Shown here piece after piece: positions 43,505 to 53,900 of a stretch of DNA of 64,000 bases. Under the pieces are notes generated by a model that saw only the letters and a list, made by a program, of their open reading frames with translations, did not search any database and was not told where the DNA came from. Position 1 is the first letter of the stretch; the number at the start of each line of letters is the position of its first letter. The translations under genes were made by a program, and so were the position numbers. Source of the DNA: Catenulispora sp. EB89 (GTDB lineage: Bacteria; Actinomycetota; Actinomycetes; Streptomycetales; Catenulisporaceae); NCBI RefSeq assembly GCF_041261445.1, contig NZ_JBGCCU010000002.1, positions 558,001 to 622,000 of the forward strand, in the 5' to 3' direction.

Positions 43505-46072
43505 TCAGGCCTCCGTGATCGCCGCGGCGACCGTCTGCCGTGCCGCCCGGCGAGCCGGGATCACCGCGGCCAGGACGCCGGCCAGGGCGCCCGCCACGAC
43601 GTAGATCAGCAGCTGCGTGTACGGGATCGCCAGGCTCCCCACGCCGGTGGCCTTCGCCACCAGGTGCACCAGCGCCCAGCCGAAGCCGCCGCCCATCACG
43701 ATCCCGAGGCTGACCCCCAGGACCGCCATCAGCATGGCCTCGAGCATCAGCATCCGGCGCAGCTGCTGCTTGGTCAGGCCCAGGGCGCGCAGCAGCGCGC
43801 TCTCGCGGGTGCGCTCCAGGACCGACAGCGACAGGGTGTTGGCGATGCCGATCAGCGCGATCAGGATCGCCAGCCCCAGCATCGCGGTGAACAGGGCCAG
43901 GATCTGGTTCAGGCTGCTGTTCAGCTGGTTCTTGTAGTCCGCGACGCTGTTCACGGTCAGCAGCGGGTCGTTCTCGACCGCGGCCTCGACCGCGGAACGC
44001 GTCGCGGCCAGCGTCACGCCCGGCTTGGCCAGCATGGTCACCGTGCCCGGGCCCTGAGAAGGCAGCAGCTTCTGGAAGTCCGGGACCGACAACGCGGTCT
44101 CCGGCATGCCGATCCCGCTGTCCTCGTAGGTGGCCACGACCTTCAGCGAGACGGTGCGGCCGTCGGCGGCGGTGGCCGTGACCGTCTGCCCGACGGCCGT
44201 GTGCAGGGCGGCGAGCTGGTTGTCCGGCACGGCCACGGTGCCCGGGACCACGTCGCTGATCGAGCCCTGCTTCATGATCGGGTTGATCAGCGTGTGGTAG
44301 CCGACCGCGTCGATGGCGCCGGCGTGCTCGGTGCTGCCGTTCACGGTGACCTTGCCGTCGTACTCCGCGGCGACCGTGCCCAGCTCCGGCAGGGCCTTGA
44401 GCTTCGCCACGGCGTCCGCCGGGACGGACCGGCCGGGGTCGGCGACCACCTGGTAGTCGAACGGGAAGTGCTGCCTGATGGAGTCCGTGGCCGAGGCCTT
44501 GATGGAGGCGGTGACCACGGTGAACATCGTCACCAGCGTGATGCCGATGGTGAGCGCGGCGGTGGTGGCGGCGACCCGGCGCGGGTTGCGGCCGGCGTTG
44601 GCGGTCGCCAGACGTGCCGTCGGGCCCAGCGCCCTGCCCGGCAGCCAGCCCAGCACCCGGATCACCGGCGAGGCGATCACCGGCCCCAGGGCCAGCACGC
44701 CGACGAAGGTCACCATGGCGCCGACGGTGAGGATCATGAAGCCCCGGCTGCGGTCCTGGGTCTGCATCCCCAGGTAGCCGACCGCGATGCCGGCGGCCGC
44801 CAGCAGCAGCCCGACGGTCACGCGGACCCGGCCGGCCTTGCGGGTCACCCGGGTCTCGCCGAGCTGCGCGGACAGCGCCTGCACCGGCGCCACGCGGGTG
44901 GCGGCGCGCGCCGGCAGCACCGCGGAGCCGACGGTCAGCAGCAGGCCGAGGCCGATCGAGTACAGCGCCGCGTCCGCGTTGACCACCAGGTGGTCGGTGG
45001 GCATGTTCAGCCCGGCGGCGTTGAGCAGCGCGGACAGGCCCTTGGACAGCCCGATGCCGGTGAAGAACCCGGCGACGGAGGCCAGCGTCCCGAAGACGAG
45101 GGCTTCGATGAGGGTGCTGCCGAAGACCTGGCGGCGGGTCGCTCCGACACAGCGCAGCAGGGCCAGCTCGCGGGCCCGCTGCGCGACCAGGATCTGGAAG
45201 GTGTTCTGGATGACGAGTGCCGACACCAGCGCCGCGATAATGGCGAAGACGAGCAGAAACGTGCCGAAGCCGCTGGTGTAGCCGGTGGCCTGGTTGGCCA
45301 GTTCGGTCTGGAGCTGCGCGCCGGTGTAGAAGGTGGCGCCGCTGCCGTCCAGGACCGGCAGGTCCTTGAGCTCGGTGACCAGGTGGTCCTGGCTCACGCC
45401 GGACTTGGCGCGCACGGCGATCTGGTCGTAGCCGGCGCTGCCGGTGACCCGCAGCGCGGTCGCGGTGTCGAAGCCGACCACCGACTCCCCGGCATACGTC
45501 TTGTCGGTGCTGGTGTCGAAGATGCCGACCAGGCGGAAGGTCTCGCGCCGGTCGCCGTGGTCGATCACGGTCACCTGGTCGCCGAGCGCGAAGTGCCGGT
45601 CGTCGGCGGTGGCCTTGTCCAGCGCGACGTCGGTCGCGGCCGCCGGGGCGTGGCCGGCGGCGAAGTCGAAGTAGCCGAGCTTGGCGTCGGTCGGGAAGGC
45701 GACGCCGACCCCGATGCCGCCGCTGCCCTTGACCACCTTCCCGGCCTTGTCCAGCACCGGCGCCGGGCCCAGGACCCGGCCCTCGGCCGAGGCGACGTCG
45801 GGCAGGTTCCGGACGGCGTCCAGGGCCGCCGGGTCGACCGTCTTCTTGTCCTGCTGGTTCTCGATGCTGGCGACCTGCAGGCCGCCGGCCGGGGTGACGG
45901 CGGCGTCGACGTTCTTGGCCTGCCGGGCGAAGCTGTCGAAGAAGGACTGCTTGATGGAGTCGGTGAAGATCAGCGTGCCGGCGACGAAGCCGACGCCGAG
46001 CAGCACGGTGATCGAGGACAGGAGCATGCGGGCCTTGTGGGCCCTCAGGTTCGCCAGCGCGGTCTTGAACAT
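43505..46072 (-). CDS. ABC transporter permease, MacB/FtsX type
   Basis: The 855-residue protein has an N-terminal helix (MFKTALANLRAHKARMLLSSITVLLGVGFVAGTLIF), an external domain, three helices, a linking ALSAQLGETRVTRKAGRVRVT region with another helix pair, a second external domain, and a final FtsX domain (LALFTAMLGLAILIALIGIANTLSLSVLERTRESALLRALGLTKQQLRRMLMLEAMLMAVLGV). This duplicated form is typical of actinobacterial lipoprotein/peptide exporters of the LolCDE-like class. It follows its ATPase by 7 bases. Confidence 0.94.
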   Translation of the reverse strand: MFKTALANLRAHKARMLLSSITVLLGVGFVAGTLIFTDSIKQSFFDSFARQAKNVDAAVTPAGGLQVASIENQQDKKTVDPAALDAVRNLPDVASAEGRVLGPAPVLDKAGKVVKGSGGIGVGVAFPTDAKLGYFDFAAGHAPAAATDVALDKATADDRHFALGDQVTVIDHGDRRETFRLVGIFDTSTDKTYAGESVVGFDTATALRVTGSAGYDQIAVRAKSGVSQDHLVTELKDLPVLDGSGATFYTGAQLQTELANQATGYTSGFGTFLLVFAIIAALVSALVIQNTFQILVAQRARELALLRCVGATRRQVFGSTLIEALVFGTLASVAGFFTGIGLSKGLSALLNAAGLNMPTDHLVVNADAALYSIGLGLLLTVGSAVLPARAATRVAPVQALSAQLGETRVTRKAGRVRVTVGLLLAAAGIAVGYLGMQTQDRSRGFMILTVGAMVTFVGVLALGPVIASPVIRVLGWLPGRALGPTARLATANAGRNPRRVAATTAALTIGITLVTMFTVVTASIKASATDSIRQHFPFDYQVVADPGRSVPADAVAKLKALPELGTVAAEYDGKVTVNGSTEHAGAIDAVGYHTLINPIMKQGSISDVVPGTVAVPDNQLAALHTAVGQTVTATAADGRTVSLKVVATYEDSGIGMPETALSVPDFQKLLPSQGPGTVTMLAKPGVTLAATRSAVEAAVENDPLLTVNSVADYKNQLNSSLNQILALFTAMLGLAILIALIGIANTLSLSVLERTRESALLRALGLTKQQLRRMLMLEAMLMAVLGVSLGIVMGGGFGWALVHLVAKATGVGSLAIPYTQLLIYVVAGALAGVLAAVIPARRAARQTVAAAITEA

Positions 46073-46079
46073 CGCCGGG

Positions 46080-46856
46080 TCACTCCCCCGCCGCGACGCG
46101 CTCGGGCCGGATCATGCGCAGCTGCGCGGTCACCGAGTCCGGCGTCGGGGAGAGCAGGTCGCCGCGCATGACACCGTCGGCCAGGAACACTACGCGGTCC
46201 GCTGCGCAGGCCGCGGTGGTGTCGTGGGTGACCATCACGACGGTCTGGCCCAGCTCGCGCACGCTCATCCGCAGGAACGCCAGCACCTCCGAGCCGGCCC
46301 GGGAGTCCAGGTTCCCGGTCGGCTCGTCCGCGAACACCACCTCCGGGCGGCTCATCAGGGCCCGGGCACAGGCCACGCGCTGCTGCTGGCCGCCGGAGAG
46401 CTCGCCGGGGCGGTGCTTGAGCCTCCCCTGGAGGTCCAGGACCCCGATCACCTGATCCCACCACTGCTTCGGCGGCTTCAGACCGGCCAGGTCCAGCGGG
46501 AGCAGGATGTTCTGCTCGGCGGTGAGGGTGGGGAGCAGGTTGAACGACTGGAAGATGAAGCCGATCCGGCGGCGCCGCAGCAGCGTCAGGGCCTTGTCGT
46601 TCAGCTTGGTCAGCTCCACCCCGCCGATCTGCACCGAGCCGGAGGTGGCGGTGTCCAGGCCCGCCAGGCAGTGCATCAGCGTGGACTTGCCGGACCCGGA
46701 CGGGCCCATGATCGCGGTGAACTCGCCCTGGCCGAACCCGACGGTGACGCCGTCGAGGGCGCGGACCGCGGTGGCACCGGAACCGTAGGTCTTGACGAGG
46801 TCGCGGGCGAGGACCGCGTAGCCGCTCGCGGTCGGCTCTCGGGTGGTGGCGGACAT
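46080..46856 (-). CDS. ABC transporter ATP-binding protein, MacB/LolD type
   Basis: The 258-residue ATPase has Walker A GPSGSGKS at 51-58, signature LSGGQQQRVACARAL, Walker B VVFADEPTGNLD and the switch histidine in VTHD. It powers the FtsX-type permease encoded directly downstream. The ATG at 46856 is chosen since upstream codons in frame are low-quality. Substrate unknown; no regulator is adjacent. Confidence 0.95.
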   Translation of the reverse strand: MSATTREPTASGYAVLARDLVKTYGSGATAVRALDGVTVGFGQGEFTAIMGPSGSGKSTLMHCLAGLDTATSGSVQIGGVELTKLNDKALTLLRRRRIGFIFQSFNLLPTLTAEQNILLPLDLAGLKPPKQWWDQVIGVLDLQGRLKHRPGELSGGQQQRVACARALMSRPEVVFADEPTGNLDSRAGSEVLAFLRMSVRELGQTVVMVTHDTTAACAADRVVFLADGVMRGDLLSPTPDSVTAQLRMIRPERVAAGE

Positions 46857-47231
46857 GGGAACCCCTCCGGAAAACGTGGTGGTGGTGGCGCTGGGATGTA
46901 CGTGGGCCGGGCCCGTCAGGCCCAAGAAAAAGGTAAGAACTACCAGGGGTCCGGGTCGTCGGCCGACGGGCTCGTCCCCGAGTAGTCGCCTGGCGGTGGT
47001 CGGGGTGCTCGGCGTACGACTCCAGGCTGGGGGGCCGCTGCGACTGAAGTCGTGCCCCAGGCGGAGGCGACACACCTGACCTGCGAAGACGCGCGGGTCT
47101 TCCAGGGCGGCCGGCAGAGGCGGAATCCACGGGCAATCGCCACTCGTTGGAGTGATCTCCTGCGCGAACCCGCTGATCACCTCGCTCTCGCGGCTTACGC
47201 TCTAGGACGCTGCCGACTGGCGGGAGGGACG
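46857..47231. other. Divergent intergenic region
   Basis: This 375-base gap separates the ABC operon from a divergent Cys-rich protein. It should contain both promoters, but I found no convincing -35/-10 pair. It has a GGGCCGGGCCC palindrome near 46905 and an A-rich run near 46925. Confidence 0.35.
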
Positions 47232-47786
47232 ATGCGACGGTGTCAGCATTCCTGCGGCTGCGAGGGGAACTCGGTCGGGCGTGACCCCGAGAGCGGTCTG
47301 TTGTTGTGTGCCGCTTGCCTGGGGCGCTCGATCCTCGGGACCGACTGCTCGCGGGCCCGCAAGTACTTCGGGCATGTGCCGGTGCGGTTCGTGAGCGCGG
47401 CGTGGAGCGAGCCGGTGCCGCTGCGGAACGGGGATCGGTCGGTGGTGCCGGACGGGTTCGATTCTTTTCTGACGGTACGGACCGAGCCGGGGGCGACGGC
47501 TTGGGACTTCCTGCCGCTGGCTGCGGTCGGGGGCGGAACCAAGTCCGGGGATAGGGCCGGGGCTGGGGCTGCGGCTGGGGCCGAAGCCGGGGCGGGGGCC
47601 GAGGCCGGCGTCGCCGCGAGAGTGGTGGCGGGCGTCGAGGTCCGGGTCCGGTCCGGAGTCGGCTTCGGTTTCCGGTTCGGGACCGGGTCGGCGACGAATC
47701 CGCAGCGCCCGCCGAAGGATCCGCCGTCGGGGCCGCTGCCGCCGCCCCCCGCACGCCCGGTGCAGCCGAACCCGCCGCGCCGATGA
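47232..47786 (+). CDS. Cys-rich N-terminus protein with low-complexity tail
   Basis: The 184-residue frame starts MRRCQHSCGCEGNSVGRDPESGLLLCAACLG, a possible small zinc ribbon (Cys4, Cys8, Cys10, Cys26, Cys29), continues with a soluble segment to about 105, then becomes Gly/Ala/Glu repeats and a Pro-rich end. GGGAGG lies 5 bases before the ATG. Open frames exist on the opposite strand over the same bases, but the RBS and Cys motif favour this one. Function unknown. Confidence 0.55.
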   Translation: MRRCQHSCGCEGNSVGRDPESGLLLCAACLGRSILGTDCSRARKYFGHVPVRFVSAAWSEPVPLRNGDRSVVPDGFDSFLTVRTEPGATAWDFLPLAAVGGGTKSGDRAGAGAAAGAEAGAGAEAGVAARVVAGVEVRVRSGVGFGFRFGTGSATNPQRPPKDPPSGPLPPPPARPVQPNPPRR

Positions 47787-47896
47787 GCCGATGGCGACTG
47801 TCCGCGACGCGCTGACCGCACCGTGTGCTCCGACACCTGTTCGGCCGGGCCCCGGACGGCTAGCCTGGCGGGGAATCAAGGCTCACATTCGCAGGG

Positions 47897-48745
47897 GTGG
47901 ACGTGACGAGCGGCTCGGGCGGCTTCGGTTTCGGGTCCGGCGGCCGGCACCGCGGCCGGTTCTCCGAGAGCGCCAAATCGGTGGCGGCCATCCTGACCGG
48001 GATCGCGGCGCTGCTCGTCGCGGTCGCGGGGATGATCACGCTGGTGTGCTCCGATCCCGAGGGGAATCCGGCTTCCGCGGTGACGACGACGGCGATCGGC
48101 GTGGGAGACGCCCCGGGCGGCGGGGACGGCGGCGCGTCGGTGTCCGGCGCGGGTTCGAGTATGGGTTCTGGTTCGAGCTCTGGTTCGAGTTCTGGTTCGA
48201 GTTCAGGTTCCGGCTCGGCGACGTCAGCCACTTCGGACCTTTCGGCTACTTCGGGCAGCAGTGGCGATCCGCCGGAGCCGCCTTCCGCCTCATCGCCGTC
48301 GTCGCTGCCGTCGTCCTTGTCCCCGACCCCGACGTCTTCGGCGTCTACCCCAGCGCCTTCCACCGGCACGCGGCCGCAGTGGGAGGGTGACGTACAGGTC
48401 GACCCGGTGGGGTACTCGCTCGCGACCGTCCCACCGAGCCCGGACCAGTCCGGAAACCCGGACATCAGCGCCAGCTTCGACGGAACCTTCGTCGCCGGCC
48501 TGGGAGCGGCGAAGTGGACCACCACAGCGGCCCCGAGCCCCGAGGGATGCGCATCGCTGCTCATGACGCGGCAGGTGACGCGCGTGACCGCCGCCCCGGG
48601 GGACGTGTACTGCGTGCGGGTGGCGCACGGGCCGTTCAACATCGGGAACCAGTACGCGGCGGTGCGGTTCCTGGAGAGGGGGCTTGATCCGACGGACCTG
48701 CCCTACGTGCGGATCCACGCCACGGTGTGGCCGGACGAGACCTGA
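47897..48745 (+). CDS. Single-pass membrane protein with Ser/Gly linker
   Basis: The 282-residue protein has a Gly/Phe-rich N-terminus, one membrane helix (SVAAILTGIAALLVAVAGMITLVC, about 28-51), a long Ser/Gly/Thr/Pro linker (about 70-155) with GSSS repeats, and a compact external domain of about 120 residues (DISASFDGTFVAGLGAAKW...YCVRVAHGPFNIGNQYAAVRFLERG) with one Cys pair. GTG at 47897 or 47903 may be the start. The C-terminal domain is not recognised. Confidence 0.7.
   Translation: MDVTSGSGGFGFGSGGRHRGRFSESAKSVAAILTGIAALLVAVAGMITLVCSDPEGNPASAVTTTAIGVGDAPGGGDGGASVSGAGSSMGSGSSSGSSSGSSSGSGSATSATSDLSATSGSSGDPPEPPSASSPSSLPSSLSPTPTSSASTPAPSTGTRPQWEGDVQVDPVGYSLATVPPSPDQSGNPDISASFDGTFVAGLGAAKWTTTAAPSPEGCASLLMTRQVTRVTAAPGDVYCVRVAHGPFNIGNQYAAVRFLERGLDPTDLPYVRIHATVWPDET
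48166..48213 (+). repeat. Four 12-bp tandem repeats encoding GSSS
   Basis: Units at 48166-48177, 48178-48189, 48190-48201 and 48202-48213 follow TTCTGGTTCGAG and keep frame. They form the start of the linker in the membrane protein. Confidence 0.8.
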
Positions 48746-48840
48746 CCACGCAGGGCTTATCTGGTCCGGCGGCTTCCGCTGCTTCGACAAGGTGATCCCA
48801 GACGCCCCGATCAGCCTCGTCGCGCGGACAGCCCGGCCGA

Positions 48841-49560
48841 CTAGGCCAGCTGCCACTGCCCGGTCTGGTCGGCGAACCCGGAGTCCAGCGAGAACTGGAA
48901 GGTCGCTGCCTTCTCACCGGTCGGCACTTCGTAGACGATGACGCCGAGCGCACTCGCACCGGGCGCGAGCTTCACGGCGCCGTCCATGGCCTGACCCAAG
49001 GTGGTGTCGCCGAAGGTGCTGCTGTAGCGCTGGCCCTGCGCGTCGACGAGCGTCGCCCCGTTGGTGGGCGAGTCGGAGTACGCGGTGGCGGCGGTGTTGG
49101 TGATGCGGATCTGCACGGCCACCCAGCGCTTTCCGCTCTGCGGCTGCATGTACTGATCGGAACTCGTCGCCGGATCGGCGACCTTGACCAGAGTGACGGT
49201 CAGCTTCTCGTCGCCGCGCATGCCGGTGAGGGCGATCGACCCGCCGATCTTGGCGGACGCCGGAGCGGCCGCGCTGGTGTGCGCGGCGGCAGCCGGAGCC
49301 GACGCCGGGCCGCCGGTGGTGATCGTGGTCGTGACCACGGAACCAGCGGCCGTGGCGGCCTTCGAACCGTGGCCGGCGCCGTAGCCGACGAACAGTCCGA
49401 GAACAAGCCCGCCGATGCCGGTCAGAACGACAGGAGTCTTGCTCCGCTTGGCCGGTGGCGACGGCATGTACGGGTACTGCGGTTGCCGCGGATAGCCGCG
49501 GCGGCGGATCGGTTCTGCGTCGGTGTCACGACCGGTTAAATCGCTGCCGCGCTCATCCAT
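48841..49560 (-). CDS. DUF4352-like membrane-anchored protein
   Basis: The 239-residue protein has a basic/Pro/Tyr-rich cytoplasmic start (1-42), a membrane helix (VVLTGIGGLVLGLFVGYGAG, about 44-63), an Ala/Thr linker, and a beta-sandwich from about 108: IALTGMRGDEKLTVTLVKVADPATSS...GKRWVAVQIRITNTAATAYSDSPTNGATLVDAQGQRYS...LAPGASALGVIVYEVPTGEKAATFQFSLD. That pattern is DUF4352, an immunoglobulin-like extracellular fold of unknown role. Confidence 0.85.
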   Translation of the reverse strand: MDERGSDLTGRDTDAEPIRRRGYPRQPQYPYMPSPPAKRSKTPVVLTGIGGLVLGLFVGYGAGHGSKAATAAGSVVTTTITTGGPASAPAAAAHTSAAAPASAKIGGSIALTGMRGDEKLTVTLVKVADPATSSDQYMQPQSGKRWVAVQIRITNTAATAYSDSPTNGATLVDAQGQRYSSTFGDTTLGQAMDGAVKLAPGASALGVIVYEVPTGEKAATFQFSLDSGFADQTGQWQLA

Positions 49561-49845
49561 GATGCCCCCCTTGCCCGAGAAACTGGGGTGCTGAGGCTAC
49601 GGCACTGCGACCCTTGATCGCCATGTTTCCGCAGGTCAAGGCATTAATGGAGGGCACAGGTCAAGGTCTTGGGCGCCGAGGCGCAACTCCTGCGGCAGGT
49701 CCGGCAGCCGGCTCCATGGCAACACCCGAAGCCCGCTTGCGCGAAAAGCCCCTCGGAACCGTCTTCCGCAGCTCAAGCTGCGAAGGGCCAGGTCGAGGGG
49801 CTCACTCTGTGGGAGCGTCCGAGCCCGCACCCGAACGCCACGAAG

Positions 49846-49918
49846 AGCCGCTGAGGGGACTCGAACCCCTAACCGCCTGTTTACAAGACAGGTGCGCTGC
49901 CAATTGCGCCACAGCGGC
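49846..49918 (-). tRNA. tRNA-Thr (UGU)
   Basis: The minus strand folds as a full cloverleaf: acceptor GCCGCTG/CAGCGGC, a D arm with GCGCAATTGGCAGCGC, anticodon stem CCTGT/ACAGG with loop CTTGTAA (anticodon TGT), and a T arm with GGTTCGAGTCC. CCA is not encoded. It lies alone between two protein genes. Confidence 0.95.
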
Positions 49919-50050
49919 CGGACCGGGTGATCGGCGGGGCCGATCTGATCCGCCGCCATGGTACCGAACGCGGCGGGGGTTGCCCCAGTCCGTTTCGAAA
50001 GGGCGGGTGGTGGTGGGCGGCGGGGGCGGGGTTTCTGCGACCATGGACGG

Positions 50051-50791
50051 ATGTCCAGCAGCCAGAAGCGCCTCATCGCCGCCTGTGACGGCGCCACCAA
50101 AGGGAATCCCGGTCCGTCGGCTTGGGCTTGGGTCCTGGCCGATGCCGACGGGGTCGTGCTGCGGTGGCGGGCGGGGCCGCTGGGGCACGCGACCAACAAC
50201 ATCGCCGAGTTGACCGCGTTGCGGGAGTTGCTGGTGGAGGTCGGTCCCGGGGCTTCGGTCGAGGCCCGGTTGGACTCGCAGTACACGATCAACGCGGTCA
50301 CCAAGTGGCTGCCCGCGTGGAAGAAGAACGGGTGGATGACCGCCGGGAAGAAGCCGGTGGCCAACGCCGATCTGATCCGGGAGATCGACGGGCTGCTGGG
50401 CAGCCGGGACGTGGTGTTCGTGCACGTCGCGGCGCACCAGGTGAACGGCGACCCGTACAACGACCTCGCCGACCGGGCCGCGAGCGCCAGCGCGATCAGC
50501 CAGCAGGCGCTGGCCGGGACGGACGCCTCGCAGGTGCCGGGGACGCCGGACCGGCCCGCCGGGAGCGGCAGGGCCGGTGGCGGCGGCAGCAGGAGCAGCG
50601 CCGCCACAAGCGCCAGTAACGGCACCGGTAACGGCACCAGCAAAGGCACCGCCGGCGACGCCAAGCCGAAGAAGGCCTTCACCATCCAGGCGAAGTTCGC
50701 CGGCACCTGCGCCTGCGGCCGCGGCTACGACGCCGGGGAGAAGATCACCAAGCTCGACTCCGGACGCTGGGGACACCCCGCCTGCGCGTAA
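50051..50791 (+). CDS. Ribonuclease HI-like protein with C-terminal Cys/His tail
   Basis: The 246-residue protein has an RNase H fold with the four acidic residues in CDGATKGNPG (Asp13), NNIAELTAL (Glu), EARLDSQYTIN (Asp) and YNDLADRAAS (Asp). It cleaves RNA in RNA:DNA hybrids. After the domain (to about 145) comes a Gly/Ser/Thr/Lys linker and a C-terminal FAGTCACGRGYDAGEKITKLDSGRWGHPACA with Cys-Cys-His-Cys that may bind zinc, an uncommon addition. The ATG at 50051 starts the fold directly. Confidence 0.9.
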   Translation: MSSSQKRLIAACDGATKGNPGPSAWAWVLADADGVVLRWRAGPLGHATNNIAELTALRELLVEVGPGASVEARLDSQYTINAVTKWLPAWKKNGWMTAGKKPVANADLIREIDGLLGSRDVVFVHVAAHQVNGDPYNDLADRAASASAISQQALAGTDASQVPGTPDRPAGSGRAGGGGSRSSAATSASNGTGNGTSKGTAGDAKPKKAFTIQAKFAGTCACGRGYDAGEKITKLDSGRWGHPACA

Positions 50792-50945
50792 CTGGGCAAC
50801 CAGCAAAGCCGCAGCGCACCCGTCATTCGTTCGGAGCAACCCACCGCACAAAAGCCGACGGCGGCCGGAGCCGAAGCCCCGACCGCCGTCACGCGACAGC
50901 TGTCGTCCGAACAACCGTCGCCGAACCGACCCGACCGGCCCGGCC

Positions 50946-53900
50946 TCAGTCGATCGGCACCTGCACCGTCCGCAGCTCCCCGTCCCCCAGGTGCAGCAGC
51001 GCCCGGCCCGCCTGGACCTGGCCCCCCACCTGGCTCCGGTTCAGCCGCACGCCGATCAGGTCCCCGTCCATCGGCGACTGCGGCGACAGCAGCGCCCCGC
51101 GCCGTCCCCGGCGCGCGTCGACGTGCCAGCCGCTGAAGCCGCTGTTCAGGTCCTCCGCGCTGCCGGCCAGCACCAGGGCCTGGCCGCGGTCGCCGCCGAA
51201 GTTGATGATGTCGCGCAGCACCGTGCCGGCTGGCGCGTCCTTCAGCATCTCCGCGTCGTCGAGCAGCACCGCGACCGGGTGGCCGCCCGCGGCGTCCAGC
51301 GCCGAGCGCAGGTCCTCCTCGCTGAGGTCGGCGTTCTCGAAGACCGCCAGCACGCCGCGCTCGCCGGCCATCTTGCGCAGCGGCGAGTTGCGCGGGGCCA
51401 CCAGCACCACCTGCGAGCCCTGCACCACCAGGGTGCGGGCGAGCGCCATCAGCATCGTGGAGCGGCCGGACTTCTGCGGCCCGGCGATGACGAACGTCGG
51501 GACGCCGTCGCCCAGGTCCGGGCCGGCGCCGATGAGCTCGTCGCCGCCGACGCCGGCCAGCGCCCACAGCGGCCGGCCCTGCGAGGCCTCGTCGCGCAGC
51601 TCCCAGGCCTCGGCCAGCGAGATGCGCGCGGGCAGCACGTCCACCCGGAACGGCCGGCGCGCCCGCGGGATCTGCGCGTCCCGGCCCCGCGCCTGCTCCG
51701 CGATGGCCGCGATGGCCGCCGCCTGCGCCTGGCCGGAGCCGTCCGCGGTCAGCAGCGCGACCTGCGTCTCCAGCCCGGTGTCGGACCGGAACGCGCGGCC
51801 GGTCGGCATCTCGTCCGGGATCTTGCGCGGGTGCAGGTTGATCAGGCCGAAGTCCTGCTTGTCCGGCAGCCGGAAGGAGAGCTTGTCCTCGGTCAGCGAG
51901 GAGATGCGGCCGCTGAAGACCTGCCGGTCGCCGGTGATGATCATGTGGACGCCGACACCCTGGCCCTCCCGCATGATCCGCTGCACCTCCTCCACCAGCG
52001 TTCCGCCGTCCAGCTCGCCCAGCGAGCCCAGGAAGCCGTCCCAGCGGTCCAGGAACACCACGATGTGCGGCAGCTTCTGGTCGGCCGGGACCGACATCCG
52101 CTGCTCGATGATCCCGGCGAACCCCTGCGCCGACAGTGACTCCTGGCGGTTGGCGATCTCCTGCTTCAACCGCGTGATCAGCCGGGTCGCGCGCTCGGAC
52201 TGCTGCCGCTGCACCACCGCGCCGCAGTGCGGCAGCGCCGTCAGCGGCAACAGGGCCCCCGAGCCGCAGTCGATCCCGTAGATGTGCACGTCGGCGGTGG
52301 ACTGCGTGAGCGCGATCGCCCCGGCCATGGTCCGCAGCACCTGCGAACGCCCCGACCGCGGCGCGCCAGCGATCAGCATGTGCCCCAGTCCCGCGAAGTC
52401 CAGCACCGCAGCCCGCCGCGCCTGCAGCGACGGCAGGTCGTCGATCCCCCACGGGATCGGCGCCAGGTCGTGCCCGCCGTGCCGACGCACCGGCGGCACG
52501 TCCGACAGCAGCACGGTGTCCTGCAGAGCCGGCAGCCACGGCGAGTGCTGCGGCGGGATCTGCATCGCCGCGGTCGCCTCGCGGATCGCGTCGACCAGCA
52601 CCTTCAGGTCCGTGATCTCGGCGTCCGTCTCGACCTTGGGCCCCTCGGGCTTCTTCGGCGGCACGGACGCCAGCGCGGGCCAGTCCAGCCGGGTGCTCCA
52701 CACCGAGGCCTGCGACACCACGTTGGCCCCGGGGCGCCGGCCGCCGACGCGGCCGGCCTGGAACGGCACCAGCGAGTTGGCACCGAGCCGGACGTAGGCC
52801 CGGCCGGGCGTCGACTTCGAGATGAAGCCGGCCGACGGGTCGTCGATCACGTCCGAGGACTCGTTGCCGTCCGTCACACGCAGCGCGATGCGCAGGTTGG
52901 TGTTGGCCCGGATCTCCGGCGACACCACACCCGAGGGCCGCTGGGTCGCCAGCAGCAGGTGGATGCCCAACGAACGACCACGCTGGGCGATGTTCACCAG
53001 ACCGGTGACGAAGTCCGGCAGCTCGCGCACCATCGACGCGAACTCGTCGATCACGATCAGCAGCCGGGGCATCGGCGCCAAGTGCGTGTTCTTCTTCCGA
53101 ATGTCGCCGTAATCCTCGATGTCCTTGGCCCCGGCCTCGGCCAGGATGTGCTCACGCCGCTTCAGCTCCGCGCCCAGCGACTCCAGCGCCCGCTCCACCA
53201 GGTGGTTGTCCAGGTCGGTGACCATACCCACGGTGTGCGGCAGCTGCACACAGTCCTTGAACGCCGAACCGCCCTTGTAGTCGACGAGCACGAACGTCAT
53301 CGCGGTCGGCTTGTTCGCCACGGCCAGCGACGCCACGATCGTCTGCAGCAGCTCCGACTTACCGGCACCAGTGGTACCGGCGATCAGACCGTGCGGACCG
53401 TCCCGGCGGATGTCGATCCCGAACGCGCCGTCGAACGACTCGCCCAGCATCGCCATCGTCGTCTCGCCGCCCATGGTCCAGCGCGCGGCGATGGCCTGGC
53501 TGGTCGGCGGCTCCAGACCCAGCACGTCCAGCAGACGCGCCGAGTTCGGGATCCCCGAGGCCTCCTCGTTGCCGGAGACGTCGCGCACCGCGGCCAGGCC
53601 GCGCACCAGGCGCTGGCACCACACCGGCGACACCGCGTCCGGCCGCACTCCGCGCTGCATGTCCTTGCCGACCTGCTGCACCCGCAGGCCCTCGGGCTCG
53701 ACGACCACGATCGCCTGGCACTCGCCGGGCAGGAAGCGGTCCTCGCCGTCCAGGCAGATCGCGCGGATGCCGACCATCGGGCCCTGCTGCAGGATCTGGA
53801 TCACGCCGGGCATCGAGCGCAGCCGGCGCGAGCCGTCCAGGATCACCACGATGTCCGGGTCCTTGAACGTCACCTGCTCGGTGGGGCTGCTGGCGTTCGC

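Noticed and set aside
47202..47879. Long minus-strand frames opposite the Cys-rich protein gene
   Set aside because: They lack ribosome-binding sites and read as Arg/Pro/Ser low-complexity; the plus-strand frame has GGGAGG and an ordered Cys motif.
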